DNA of 64,000 nt. It comes from Roseburia sp. CAG:10041_57 (GTDB lineage: Bacteria; Bacillota; Clostridia; Lachnospirales; Lachnospiraceae). This document shows, one piece after another, positions 34,695 through 43,532 of this stretch (position 1 is its first letter; each line of letters begins with the position of its first letter). The translations under genes were made by a program, and so were the position numbers. The DNA lies in NCBI GenBank assembly GCA_001916965.1, contig MNTL01000047.1, positions 1 through 64,000 of the forward strand, given 5' to 3'. The notes beneath the pieces are model-generated. The model had not been told where the DNA came from. It ran no database searches and saw only the letters and a program-made list of their open reading frames with translations.

Positions 34695-35576
34695 TTAAGA
34701 GTTAGGGTCCATTATTTTGACAATTCTCGCTGCAATTGCAGAATCCATAGCCCCCAGTATTGCTCCTCTGGTACTTACATCCAGATTTTTAAGAATAGAA
34801 GCTGCCAGATCCAGATTATCTGTCATATTACCCAGAATAGCTGCTGCCTCTGATGCCTGCATGTTGCTGAATGTATTGGCATATTCCTGCATCTGCTTAT
34901 CTGCTGCTTCTGTCTGAATCACCTGTTTATATAATGCTTCTGCGGTAGTCGGGTCCATCTCTTCATAATACTGACGATACTCGTCTGCTCCCGGTCCATT
35001 CTCCGCATATACAACTTCCTCATAAAACTGTTCTTTTATCTTCTGGAATTCTACCTGATTGTCTTCAAAAGTCTTCAGTCTCTGTACTTCCGTCTTCAGC
35101 GTATCAATCTGTTCTGCATAGGTAGCATTGGTACTTTGTGCCTGATCAAGCTGCTTCTCCAGTGTCTTAATCTGTTCTACAGCATCTTTCAGGCTATTAT
35201 ATCCACCATAGGCTTCTTCATTTTTCGTTGTTTCTGTTGTACTTTCTGAAGGTAATATCTTGTTGATCACCGGAACATCTTTCAGAATAGGAGTCAGTAC
35301 ATTAGAGCCAAAACCGCCTACATCCATCTTCACCAGCAATACAAGAATACCTAACCAGATCAGAATGATAAAAAGCGTGACGATTACAACAGAGGCGCTG
35401 CTGCCGTCTATCTGTTCATCCAGTTCACGCTCTTGACTCTCCAGTTCCTTTGCTTTTTTCTTTGCTTCTTTTCTCTGATTCTTCTGCTCCTGTTTGAACT
35501 GCTTCTTGCTTTCTTTAAGCTGTTGCATCTGCATTTCTGGCGCATCTGTACTCATATTTGAATTTTTACTAGCCAT
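34695..35576 (-). CDS. YlxF/MotE-like membrane protein with MgtE-N-type domain
   Basis: 293 aa. A basic coiled-coil start (about 20-55), one transmembrane helix (VIVTLFIILIWLGILVLLV), a coiled coil (about 125-175) and a C-terminal MgtE N-domain-like repeat (QASEAAAILGNMTDNLDLAASIL, MDSAIAARIVKIMDPNS). The position between fliJ and fliK matches ylxF of Bacillus subtilis. Related MotE proteins chaperone the stator in some bacteria. Overlaps fliJ by 8 nt. Function here is unproven. Confidence 0.85.
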   Translation of the reverse strand: MASKNSNMSTDAPEMQMQQLKESKKQFKQEQKNQRKEAKKKAKELESQERELDEQIDGSSASVVIVTLFIILIWLGILVLLVKMDVGGFGSNVLTPILKDVPVINKILPSESTTETTKNEEAYGGYNSLKDAVEQIKTLEKQLDQAQSTNATYAEQIDTLKTEVQRLKTFEDNQVEFQKIKEQFYEEVVYAENGPGADEYRQYYEEMDPTTAEALYKQVIQTEAADKQMQEYANTFSNMQASEAAAILGNMTDNLDLAASILKNLDVSTRGAILGAMDSAIAARIVKIMDPNS

Positions 35577-36033
35577 TGTTCTGTTCTCCCGCTATTTTCT
35601 GTCCATGTGTATAAGTAGTTAACTGATCTATTTCCTTGCTTTCCTGAGCCTGTTCTTCTTTCATGAACTCTTCAAAAGCATTTTCTTTTAGCTTCTCATG
35701 TGCCTTTCTCTCCTGCATCAGAGTCTGCAATGCACTTCTGGCTTTTTCCACTTCTCTGGATGCCAGATTAATCTGTACCATCTGATTTTTAATATATTCA
35801 TCCATTTTCAGCACAGCCATTTTGTTTTCTCTGATCTTGCGGATATCAATTTTCTCCAGACGAAGTCTGAGTCCTTCTTCCATATAATAGCTTCGTCTTT
35901 TCTGCAGCTCCACAAGTTTCACTTTCTCTGCATCCAGTCTGGCATTTGCCTGTGCGAAATCCTGTTTTGCCTTATTTTCCAGTTTCTCTTTTACATCCAG
36001 AATGCTCTGCATTTTATATCGGAATTTCGCCAT
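35569..36033 (-). CDS. fliJ: flagellar export chaperone FliJ
   Basis: 154 aa, almost entirely coiled coil, starting MAKFRYKMQSILDVKEKLE as is typical for FliJ. It links the FliI ATPase to FlhA in the export apparatus. Gap to fliI is 15 nt. Charged Lys/Glu pattern through the whole length, no enzyme motif. Confidence 0.93.
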   Translation of the reverse strand: MAKFRYKMQSILDVKEKLENKAKQDFAQANARLDAEKVKLVELQKRRSYYMEEGLRLRLEKIDIRKIRENKMAVLKMDEYIKNQMVQINLASREVEKARSALQTLMQERKAHEKLKENAFEEFMKEEQAQESKEIDQLTTYTHGQKIAGEQNNG

Positions 36034-36048
36034 CGTCCATCACTCTCT

Positions 36049-37371
36049 TTATCCTTCAAACAGTCCCTCCAGCATTTCCACTGTCTGATTGAAATCATAT
36101 TTTTCATCTGTAGTCTGCAAAAGGAAATCATTCACAGCTCCTATCTTGCTGATTGCATTATCAATATTGGGATTGCTGCCTTTCTTATACGCTCCGATAT
36201 TGATCAGATCCTCTGCTTCATTATATGTCGCCATAATATTTTTTAATTTGCCGGCTGCTGCCCTGTGTGCCTTATCCGTTACCATGGACATACATCTGGA
36301 AATACTCTGTAAGACATCAATTGCAGGATAATGGTTCTTATTCGCCAGCTTTCTGGTCAACATGATATGTCCATCCAGAATACTTCTCGCAGTATCTGTA
36401 ATTGGCTCGTTAAAATCTTCACCATCTACCAGGACTGTATACAATCCTGTAATAGATCCCACTCTGGCTCTTCCTGCACGTTCCAAAAGCTTTGGCATCT
36501 CTGAATATACACTTGGCGGATACCCTCTGGTAACAGGCGGTTCACCACTGGCAAGTCCTATTTCTCTTTGTGCCATAGAGAATCGGGTCAGGGAATCCAT
36601 CATAAGCAATACATCCTTGCCCTGATCCCTGAAATACTCTGCGATTGCCGTTGCTGTTTTGGCAGCCTTGTTTCGCTCCAAAGCCGGTTTATCAGAAGTT
36701 GCTACAACGACTACAGAACGCTTCATACCTTCTTCACCAAGGTCACGTTCGATGAATTCACGGACTTCTCGTCCACGCTCTCCTATCAATGCGATTACAT
36801 TGATATCAGCCTTGGTGTTTCTTGCAAACATACCCATCAGCGTAGACTTACCTACACCGGAACCGGCAAAGATACCGATTCTTTGTCCTTTACCTACTGT
36901 GATCAGACCATCTACAGCCTTCACTCCAAGCGGCAGGACTTCATCTATAATCTCTCTGCTCATAGGATCAGGAGGAGGTGCTTCCAACGGATATCTCTGT
37001 ATTGAACGCACATCCGTCTGATATTCATCTATGCATCTTCCCAAGCCATCGAGTGTTTTACCTAACAGGAAATCACCGACCTGAACACTCAATGGATAAT
37101 TCATGTTTTCCACGATACATCCAAGTCCAATGCCTTCTGTTACTTCATATGGCATCAGCAATGTCTTTTTCTCTTTAAATCCAACTACTTCAGCCAATAT
37201 GAAATTCTGTTTTTCCGAATCTGTATAAATACGGCATAAGTCACCCAGTTTGGCATCCGGTCCCGCCGATTCAATCGTAAGACCTACTACGTTCTCTACC
37301 TTACCAAGCTTCTTAAAATACGTTTTATTCAAAACTGACTGATATTTGTCAAAGTTAATTGCTGTGTCCAT
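36049..37371 (-). CDS. fliI: flagellar export ATPase FliI
   Basis: 440 aa. F1-type ATPase with Walker A GIFAGSGVGKSTLMG, Walker B DVLLMMDSLTRF and the glutamate region IGERGREVREFIER. It drives substrate loading into the export gate together with FliH and FliJ. Lies 8 nt after fliH. Full length for the family. Confidence 0.97.
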   Translation of the reverse strand: MDTAINFDKYQSVLNKTYFKKLGKVENVVGLTIESAGPDAKLGDLCRIYTDSEKQNFILAEVVGFKEKKTLLMPYEVTEGIGLGCIVENMNYPLSVQVGDFLLGKTLDGLGRCIDEYQTDVRSIQRYPLEAPPPDPMSREIIDEVLPLGVKAVDGLITVGKGQRIGIFAGSGVGKSTLMGMFARNTKADINVIALIGERGREVREFIERDLGEEGMKRSVVVVATSDKPALERNKAAKTATAIAEYFRDQGKDVLLMMDSLTRFSMAQREIGLASGEPPVTRGYPPSVYSEMPKLLERAGRARVGSITGLYTVLVDGEDFNEPITDTARSILDGHIMLTRKLANKNHYPAIDVLQSISRCMSMVTDKAHRAAAGKLKNIMATYNEAEDLINIGAYKKGSNPNIDNAISKIGAVNDFLLQTTDEKYDFNQTVEMLEGLFEG

Positions 37372-37379
37372 ACTTATTT

Positions 37380-38282
37380 CTATCCTCTATCTGTTGTTGA
37401 CGGTTCATATGCCAGCAGGCGCAATTCTTCATTAAGAGCTTCCAATTGTGTACCAAGACTACAGTCAAAGACACCATTCCCTGTCTCTATCATACATTCG
37501 CTTCGATCCAGTGTAGCATCTTCAATAATATCCATATCTTCAGGATCAATGCTGGTTCCTTTCACCAGTTCTTTCTTCTGCATGCTGACGAATGGATAAT
37601 CATCCTTGGATACATGAATAAGATAACCATTACCGCCTTCCAGGTTTCTCATGGTATTTGCAAGTAAATGTACGACCAGTTCTCTGGAATTCTTCAAACT
37701 GATCTGGAAGATATGTTCATAAATATCTGTAAGAGTGTCTATAAATTTGGGTTCCAGCTCTTTTACCTTACTGCTGTATTCCTCCTCCAGCTGAGCAGCT
37801 TTCGCTTCATATTCTGAATTTAATGCCGTCTGCTGCTGCGCTACACTGTCAAGTCCTTCCTGATGTCCCTGGGCATAGCCATCCTGATGTCCCTGTTCGA
37901 GTCCTTCCTGATACCCCTGCTTTCTGCCCTCTTCTACCGCCTGCTGTCTGGCATTCTGAATTTCAGCAATCGCCTGCTGCTTCATATTCTCTATTTCAGC
38001 AGCAGCCTGTTGCATTAATTCTTCCTGCGTAGGTCCCTGAGGTTCTACAGGAGCGTTTCCACCTATGATCTGATTATCTTCTCCTACAAGCTCTGCGACC
38101 TGTTTGGCATCAATTCCCTGTGTAAAGCCATCTGCGAATTCGTCATCTGTTCTGGTCTGTGCTGACAGTTTCTCAGATAATTCTTTCAGCTTGCTTTCCA
38201 CCATAGCATTGGTATCAATAACTCTGGTCTCCGTAGGATTGACATAGACCCAGTTTGATTTTAATAAACCACTTTTAGACAA
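37380..38282 (-). CDS. fliH: flagellar export regulator FliH
   Basis: 300 aa if started at TTG 38282, which gives MSKSGLLKSNWVYV, close to the usual FliH start. A perfect GGAGGTGA inside the end of fliG lies 8 nt upstream. The longer GTG start at 38300 lacks an SD. Middle: coiled coil with Glu/Gln-rich repeats (GYQEGLEQGHQDGYAQGHQ); C-terminal FliH domain (about 170-295). It regulates FliI. Overlaps fliG by 8 nt. Confidence 0.9.
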   Translation of the reverse strand: MSKSGLLKSNWVYVNPTETRVIDTNAMVESKLKELSEKLSAQTRTDDEFADGFTQGIDAKQVAELVGEDNQIIGGNAPVEPQGPTQEELMQQAAAEIENMKQQAIAEIQNARQQAVEEGRKQGYQEGLEQGHQDGYAQGHQEGLDSVAQQQTALNSEYEAKAAQLEEEYSSKVKELEPKFIDTLTDIYEHIFQISLKNSRELVVHLLANTMRNLEGGNGYLIHVSKDDYPFVSMQKKELVKGTSIDPEDMDIIEDATLDRSECMIETGNGVFDCSLGTQLEALNEELRLLAYEPSTTDRG

Positions 38283-39291
38283 CGATCTCGTCACCTCCAC
38301 CTCTGGAGATTACAATCTCTGCAGAGTCTTCCAGTTTTCTGATAATATTAACGATCTTCTGCTGTGCTTCTTCAACATCCTTCATACGAACAGGTCCCAT
38401 GAATTCCATGTCTTCCTTAATCATCTCTGCCAGACGTTTGGACATATTGTTAAAGATAGCTGCCTGTACTTCTTCATTAGAGCTCTTGAGCGCGACTGCC
38501 AGATCATTGTTATCAACATCTCTAAGTACTCTCTGAATTGCTCTGTCATCAAGCAGCAAGATATCCTCGAATACGAACATCTTCTTTCTGATTTCGTCTG
38601 CAAGTTCCGGCTCTTCGATTTCGAGAGTCTCCATGATATGTTTCTCTGTTCCTCTGTCTACTGTATTCAAGATATCGACCACTGCATCGACACCACCGAT
38701 AATTGTGTAATCCTGGTTTACTAAAGATGAGAGCTTGGATTCCAATACTCGCTCTACTTCCTTGATTACATCCGGGCTGGTTCTGTCCATTGTAGCGATT
38801 CTTTTAGCAACATCTGCCTGTTTTTCGGGAGTCAGGGCTGCGAGGATTGTCGCAGCCTGACTTGAAGACAGATATGATAAAATCAAAGCAATTGTCTGTG
38901 GATGCTCGTCCTGAATGAAGTTCAATAACTGGGAAGCATCCGTTTTCTTAACAAATTCAAAAGGCTTAACCTGTAAGGATGCTGTCAGCTTGCCAATAAC
39001 ATCCATCGCCTTTTCCTGACCAAGTGCCTTTTCCAAAAGTTCCTTGGCGTATCCAATACCACCTTCTGCAATATACTGCTGTGCGAGGCATACTTCGTAA
39101 AATTCATTAATAATCTGTTCTTTTACTGCTGGAGATACGCTCTTTGTATTAGCGATCTCCAGTGTAAGGTCTTCTATTTCTTCTTCTTTTAAATGTTTAA
39201 ATATGAGAGAGGATTTTTCCGGTCCTAATGCAATTAACAGAATTGCTGCTTTCTGGATTCCGGTAAGCTGTTCTTTTTCTTTTTCTGCCAT
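38275..39291 (-). CDS. fliG: flagellar motor switch protein FliG
   Basis: 338 aa from ATG 39291 (MAEKEKEQLTGIQKAA). A TTG two codons upstream also opens the frame, but it lies only 3 nt from GGGGG. All three FliG domains are seen: N-terminal for FliF binding, the middle with DEHPQTIALILSYLSSSQAA, and the C-terminal torque helix region (FVFEDILLLDDRAIQRVLRD) with alternating charges. Torque interface with MotA. Confidence 0.97.
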   Translation of the reverse strand: MAEKEKEQLTGIQKAAILLIALGPEKSSLIFKHLKEEEIEDLTLEIANTKSVSPAVKEQIINEFYEVCLAQQYIAEGGIGYAKELLEKALGQEKAMDVIGKLTASLQVKPFEFVKKTDASQLLNFIQDEHPQTIALILSYLSSSQAATILAALTPEKQADVAKRIATMDRTSPDVIKEVERVLESKLSSLVNQDYTIIGGVDAVVDILNTVDRGTEKHIMETLEIEEPELADEIRKKMFVFEDILLLDDRAIQRVLRDVDNNDLAVALKSSNEEVQAAIFNNMSKRLAEMIKEDMEFMGPVRMKDVEEAQQKIVNIIRKLEDSAEIVISRGGGDEIVV

Positions 39292-39297
39292 TCCCAA

Positions 39298-40911
39298 TTA
39301 CCCCCAATCTTCCTCCAGCCAGTTACGTAACAAGGTTGCTACTGCTTCTGGATTCTCGTCTACAAAATTCTCGATCAGCTTTCTTGCTTCAGACTTCTGT
39401 TCTGATTCTATGCTTTCGAGCTCTTCCTGCTGTGTAGACTGCAGCAGATCTTCTACGGAGAGTTCTTCCTCTTCCTCTACTTCTCTCTTGGTTCTCAGGC
39501 TCATAAATACTACGAATCCAAGTAATCCAAGGATAATAATGATCAATACGATCTGAATGATATCTTTATAAGAAACCTTGCTTGCAGGTGCATCAATAAA
39601 CTGCATCTCTTCATATGCCACAATAGTAATGTTTTTGCTTGGAATGCCTGTTGCATTTGCAACGAGACTTACCAAATCAGCATCCACATCCAGTTTGGTT
39701 CTGCCTGCATTGGCAAGCTTGTATTCATCCCAGGTAACGCCATCCAGGAATCCCTGCAGCTGTGCATCTTCTTCTTTCAGAATCTTATATCTTACCATAG
39801 CCGCTGATACTGAGCTGTTTGTGTATACAATAGTTCCCGTAGGCTCTGTTGTTGTTGTGATTTTCTCATTCGGAAGATAATCACTTTTTCTCTCATAGGT
39901 ACTGGAGTTAGTTGAATCAGAGTTATCTATCATGTAGTCTGTCTCAGAGTTGGAGTCTGTTCCAGGTACACCGCCGGATGCATCTGTTGCATTGGACTGA
40001 TATACTTCTTCATGTGACAGGACACCCTGTTCCTGTCCATCCGCAGGTGTGTAATTGTGTTCTACTACTTCTTTCTTGGAGAAATCCATGGAGAGATTAG
40101 TTGCTACTTCAATCTGTGTGAACTCATTCGTTCCTAATAAAACCTGTCTGACCTCTTTCTTGATCAGGCTCTCTGCTTCCTGCTTTACCATCATCATGGT
40201 ATCTGCCTTATCAACAGAGGAATATGTATCTTCAATCGGAAACCATATCTTTCCGTTAATATCCGTAATTGTTACATTATCAGTTGTTGCATTTCCCAAT
40301 CCTGTTGCAACAAATCTTGCCATAGCCGCTGCATTCTCTTCATCGAAGCTTGCATCTGAGGCAAGTTGGAGGAGCACACTTGCATAGGTTTCCTGTGTCT
40401 GTGCAATTAAGGTTCCATTATCTTCCGGAATTGTAAGCTGAACAGTTGCTGTCTCTACTGCAGCATAGCTCTCCAGGTCATCTTCCATCTGGCTTTCCAG
40501 ATACAGTCGATAACGTTTCTGCTTATCTGCTTCTGTTGTAGAAAAGCTGCCGTCCAATACATCATCCAGTGTATAGGAAGAAGTTGGAATATTATTTGCT
40601 CCCAGCAAAAGATTTGCATCTGAAACCTGAGTGTTCAGAATCTGAAATGACAATCCATCTTCTGACACTTTATAGTCTAACGATTGTCCATCCAGCAAAT
40701 CCCTAATCTGTGAAGCTTCCTTTGTTGATTCGCATACCACCAGTTCTTTATACTGTTTTCTGGTAAGCACACCTACCAGAATGGATATTGCGATCAAAAC
40801 TCCGGCTGCCACGCAAATGATCAAAGTCTTTTGCTTTGGCTTGAATTTATTCCACCATTCTTTAACCCTTTCTAAGATTTTTTTTGCAATCTCCATCACC
40901 TTGTCAACCAT
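39298..40911 (-). CDS. fliF: flagellar MS-ring protein FliF
   Basis: 537 aa. An N-terminal transmembrane helix (LIICVAAGVLIAISILVGVL), ring-building motifs with a YscJ-like domain (RYRLYLESQMEDDLESYAAV), a Ser/Thr-rich central loop, a C-terminal helix (IIQIVLIIIILGLLGFVVFM) and a cytoplasmic FliG-binding tail. It is the first structure of the basal body. GGAGAC before the ATG. Confidence 0.96.
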   Translation of the reverse strand: MVDKVMEIAKKILERVKEWWNKFKPKQKTLIICVAAGVLIAISILVGVLTRKQYKELVVCESTKEASQIRDLLDGQSLDYKVSEDGLSFQILNTQVSDANLLLGANNIPTSSYTLDDVLDGSFSTTEADKQKRYRLYLESQMEDDLESYAAVETATVQLTIPEDNGTLIAQTQETYASVLLQLASDASFDEENAAAMARFVATGLGNATTDNVTITDINGKIWFPIEDTYSSVDKADTMMMVKQEAESLIKKEVRQVLLGTNEFTQIEVATNLSMDFSKKEVVEHNYTPADGQEQGVLSHEEVYQSNATDASGGVPGTDSNSETDYMIDNSDSTNSSTYERKSDYLPNEKITTTTEPTGTIVYTNSSVSAAMVRYKILKEEDAQLQGFLDGVTWDEYKLANAGRTKLDVDADLVSLVANATGIPSKNITIVAYEEMQFIDAPASKVSYKDIIQIVLIIIILGLLGFVVFMSLRTKREVEEEEELSVEDLLQSTQQEELESIESEQKSEARKLIENFVDENPEAVATLLRNWLEEDWG

Positions 40912-40964
40912 CTCAAGTGTCTCCTTTTCCCGATCCTCATAATCCCTTTTACATCATTTTGAGG

Positions 40965-41300
40965 CTAAATCTGTATCTGCATAATTTCATTATAGGCTGA
41001 TAAAAGTTTATCTCTTACTGCCACTGTATACTGTAATGCTGTCTCTGCCTTACCGATTGCAATTGTCAGGTCGTGGGTATTCTCTGAAATGCCCATCGCC
41101 CATTTCATTTCCTCATTTTCCCAATCTGAAATGCAGTTATTCGTATCATTGATATTACTGATTGCCGCATTCAGAATGGAGCCGAACATGTTCTCGTTGT
41201 CTCCCTGTGTTGTATCAGATGAACCAGCCAGAATATTCTTCACTGCATCTGAGCTTACATTGTAGAGACTTCCGATATCATTTGCTGCTGTTACTGTCAT
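40965..41300 (-). CDS. fliE: flagellar MS-ring/rod junction protein FliE
   Basis: 111 aa. C-terminal FliE pattern ENTHDLTIAIGKAETALQYT and VRDKLLSAYNEIMQIQI. It connects the MS-ring to the rod. GGGGGA before the ATG. Gap of 14 nt after flgC. Confidence 0.94.
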   Translation of the reverse strand: MTVTAANDIGSLYNVSSDAVKNILAGSSDTTQGDNENMFGSILNAAISNINDTNNCISDWENEEMKWAMGISENTHDLTIAIGKAETALQYTVAVRDKLLSAYNEIMQIQI

Positions 41301-41314
41301 GTCTCATTCCCCCG

Positions 41315-41812
41315 TTACTGTGATAAACCTGCCAATCCTTTCAGTGCAATTGCTTTGCTGGCTTCAAATGCTGTCTCATTTGCTTCATAGCCTCTGCTTG
41401 CATCAATCAGGTTCGTCATTTCCGTAATGGTATTTACATTTGGATATGTAACATATCCATTTTCATCTGCATCCGGATGTGATGGGTCGTATACCATATT
41501 AGATTCTGTCCATGTATCTTCATAGACGCCACCTACTTTTACGCCTTTTCCAGCAGTTGTAAGCTCTGCCGAATTCGTACATCCCAATGGTCTGCCGCTT
41601 AAATTGCTGAATGCTGTATCCAGCATGTGTGAGAACTTTCTGTTGGTCGTGTCCTGTTTCTCCTGGAAAGTAACTACTTTTCTCACATAGGGCGTACCAT
41701 CTTCTGTTCTGGTAGTCTCTGCATTGGCTACGTTCTGTGAAATAATATCCATACGATACCGTTCCGCTGACATTCCCGATGCATTGATATCAAAAGTATC
41801 AAATACTCCCAT
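41315..41812 (-). CDS. flgC: flagellar rod protein FlgC
   Basis: 165 aa from ATG 41812 (MGVFDTFDINASGMSAERYR); AAAGGAG lies 5 nt upstream while the longer frame has no family support. N-terminal rod motif ISQNVANAETT; C-terminal motif TEMTNLIDASRGYEANETAF. Proximal rod subunit, exported by the flagellar system. Confidence 0.96.
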   Translation of the reverse strand: MGVFDTFDINASGMSAERYRMDIISQNVANAETTRTEDGTPYVRKVVTFQEKQDTTNRKFSHMLDTAFSNLSGRPLGCTNSAELTTAGKGVKVGGVYEDTWTESNMVYDPSHPDADENGYVTYPNVNTITEMTNLIDASRGYEANETAFEASKAIALKGLAGLSQ

Positions 41813-41873
41813 ATTACTCCTTTCCTGTATGACCTCATACAATTCATACAATTTGTGAATCAGGCATACCGCA

Positions 41874-42263
41874 TTACTTCATTACAAGCTTCAGATTAGA
41901 GAAATCCTTGTTAATGCTGTCGATGATACCGTTATACTTGATCTCGTTCTTGGCAAGTATGGCATTCTCTGTATCAATATCTACATTATTGCCATCATAG
42001 CGGTAAGAAAGCTCAGCATAATCTGTATAAGTCTCCGGTGTCAGAGCTTCAAGATCAAGGTTCTTCACTCTGGCATCCACTGAATCCTTATCTGAATGTG
42101 CAAAAGCATGCTTTAATTCAGTTTCGAAACGGATGTCTTTTCTTTTGTAACCTGGAGTATTTACATTCGCTATGTTATTCGAGATAATATCATGTCTCGT
42201 TGCCGCAGCGTCTGCTGTTGACCCCAGTACATTGATGTAATCAAATACATTGGAACTAAACAT
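41874..42263 (-). CDS. flgB: flagellar rod protein FlgB
   Basis: 129 aa from ATG 42263 (MFSSNVFDYINVLGSTADAA) with AGGAGG upstream. The frame opens nine codons earlier, inside a palindrome and without an SD. Rod motif ISNNIANVNTPGYKRKDIRF is present. Proximal rod subunit and the first gene of the long operon, driven by the promoter at 42339-42366. Confidence 0.96.
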   Translation of the reverse strand: MFSSNVFDYINVLGSTADAAATRHDIISNNIANVNTPGYKRKDIRFETELKHAFAHSDKDSVDARVKNLDLEALTPETYTDYAELSYRYDGNNVDIDTENAILAKNEIKYNGIIDSINKDFSNLKLVMK

Positions 42264-42281
42264 CTGCACTCCTCCTAATAC

Positions 42282-42303
42282 ATTATTCAAAGCTTTGAAT
42301 AAT
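42282..42303. promoter_or_regulatory. 22-bp perfect palindrome in the flgB 5' UTR
   Basis: The half-site ATTATTCAAAG is followed directly by its exact reverse complement, with no loop. It lies between the flgB transcription start and the SD. It may be a dimeric regulator operator or, as RNA, a hairpin close to the SD. No known regulator was matched. Confidence 0.75.
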
Positions 42304-42338
42304 TATTAAATTTACATAATTATCCTGTTTCTTATTTC

Positions 42339-42366
42339 ATTATATATTATTTTCAGATAATTTCAA
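42339..42366 (-). promoter_or_regulatory. sigma-A promoter of the fla/che operon (flgB)
   Basis: Minus-strand -35 TTGAAA (42361-42366), 16-bp spacer, perfect -10 TATAAT (42339-42344), about 75 bp upstream of the flgB ATG. The spacer is occupied by a CodY box. Confidence 0.75.
42348..42362 (-). promoter_or_regulatory. CodY box inside the flgB promoter
   Basis: AATTATCTGAAAATA on the minus strand matches the CodY consensus at 13 of 15 positions. It covers the spacer and the edge of the -35, so bound CodY would be expected to repress. CodY directly represses the fla/che promoter in Bacillus subtilis. Confidence 0.65.
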
Positions 42367-42501
42367 GATAATTTTTCATTATTTTGCAATATTATGGAAA
42401 CTATTTCTCTGTGTTATGTAAATTGCCATTATTTTCCGAATGTCACATATGAAACCAACATTTCATACATTTTATAATTTCTTCCATATATTTATGTACA
42501 C

Positions 42502-42536
42502 AAAAAAACCAACCACTCTGTCATCAAAGTGATTGG
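42502..42536 (-). terminator. terminator of codY
   Basis: Imperfect stem between CCAACCACTCTG and CAAAGTGATTGG (42509-42536), followed by a seven-T tract on the minus strand (42502-42508). It lies about 30 nt past the codY stop and separates codY from flgB. Confidence 0.82.
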
Positions 42537-42566
42537 ACTTTTGTTTGCTTAAAATAAATCCGTTTA

Positions 42567-43352
42567 TTATTTATTTAACTGACGTTTCAAAGCTTCTACT
42601 TCTTCAAAAACAACATCATTTAATACCTTAATGTATGTTCCCTTCATACCTGAAGAACGTGATTCAATAACGCCTGCGCTTTCAAATTTACGAAGAGCAT
42701 TTACAATAACGCTTCTTGTAATACCAACTCTGTCTGCAATCTTGCTGGCTACCAAAATACCTTCTGTACCGTTTAATTCGTCGAAAATATGTGTAATAGC
42801 TTCCATCTCTGAGAAAGACAATGTAGAAATAGCAGACTTTACAACAGCTACCTTTCTATTCTCTTCTGCATTCTCTTCGCTGACTGCACGAAGCATCTCC
42901 AGTCCTACAACTGTAGTGCCGTATTCACACAGAATAATATCATCAATATCATACTGCTCATTGCATTTATAAATAAATAATGTTCCCAAACGCTCTCCTG
43001 CGATCTCAATCGGAGTAATAATTGCCTGGAACTTACGTACATCTGTACTCTCAAATCCCAGTGTAGCAAGATTTACGTTTTCTTTTGTGGAAAGCACACC
43101 CAGAAGTCTTTCATTCAGCATAGGATCAATAAATCCACCAACATTATCTTCTACAAGTTCCTTTAATTCCTCAACACCTTCACAGGTGCCTACGCCAAGA
43201 ACCTTACCCTTTTTGCTGATTACCAATACGTTTGAGTTTACGATATCTCTCATTACTTTACAAATATCATTAAATACAACTTTGCTGGAATTATTATTGT
43301 GTAAAAGTTTTCCAATCTTTCTTGTTTTGTCTAATAACTGTACACTACTCAT
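42567..43352 (-). CDS. codY: GTP-sensing global regulator CodY
   Basis: 261 aa from ATG 43352 (MSSVQLLDKTRKIGKLLH), with GGAGG 7 nt upstream; the frame extends 21 codons further without an SD. The N-terminal GAF domain binds branched-chain amino acids, and the C-terminal winged helix has ASKIADRVGITRSVIVNALR and SRSSGMKGTYIKVLND. CodY represses many nutrient and motility genes when GTP and branched-chain amino acids are high. Its place next to flgB is the same as in Bacillus. Confidence 0.97.
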   Translation of the reverse strand: MSSVQLLDKTRKIGKLLHNNNSSKVVFNDICKVMRDIVNSNVLVISKKGKVLGVGTCEGVEELKELVEDNVGGFIDPMLNERLLGVLSTKENVNLATLGFESTDVRKFQAIITPIEIAGERLGTLFIYKCNEQYDIDDIILCEYGTTVVGLEMLRAVSEENAEENRKVAVVKSAISTLSFSEMEAITHIFDELNGTEGILVASKIADRVGITRSVIVNALRKFESAGVIESRSSGMKGTYIKVLNDVVFEEVEALKRQLNK

Positions 43353-43413
43353 AGCAAACCTCCAAGTTTTCCAAATAACCCGCCTGTCAATTCTGCAATT
43401 ACTTCTATTGGGC

Positions 43414-43442
43414 ATTTTAGCATATGATTACTAATTTTTCAA
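43414..43442 (-). promoter_or_regulatory. codY promoter
   Basis: Minus-strand -35 TTGAAA (43437-43442), 17-bp spacer, -10 TAAAAT (43414-43419) with an extended TGC directly before it. About 60 bp upstream of the codY ATG. Confidence 0.75.
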
Positions 43443-43532
43443 TAGTCACCAAAGATATTTCAAGTTTACTCCATATTTTAACAGAATTGCATATTTTTTT
43501 TGAGTTATTTTGGAAATTGCATAAATTCTTTC

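Noticed and set aside
42448..42464. Second CodY-like site further upstream of flgB
   Set aside because: About five mismatches to the 15-base consensus, no better than chance in AT-rich DNA.
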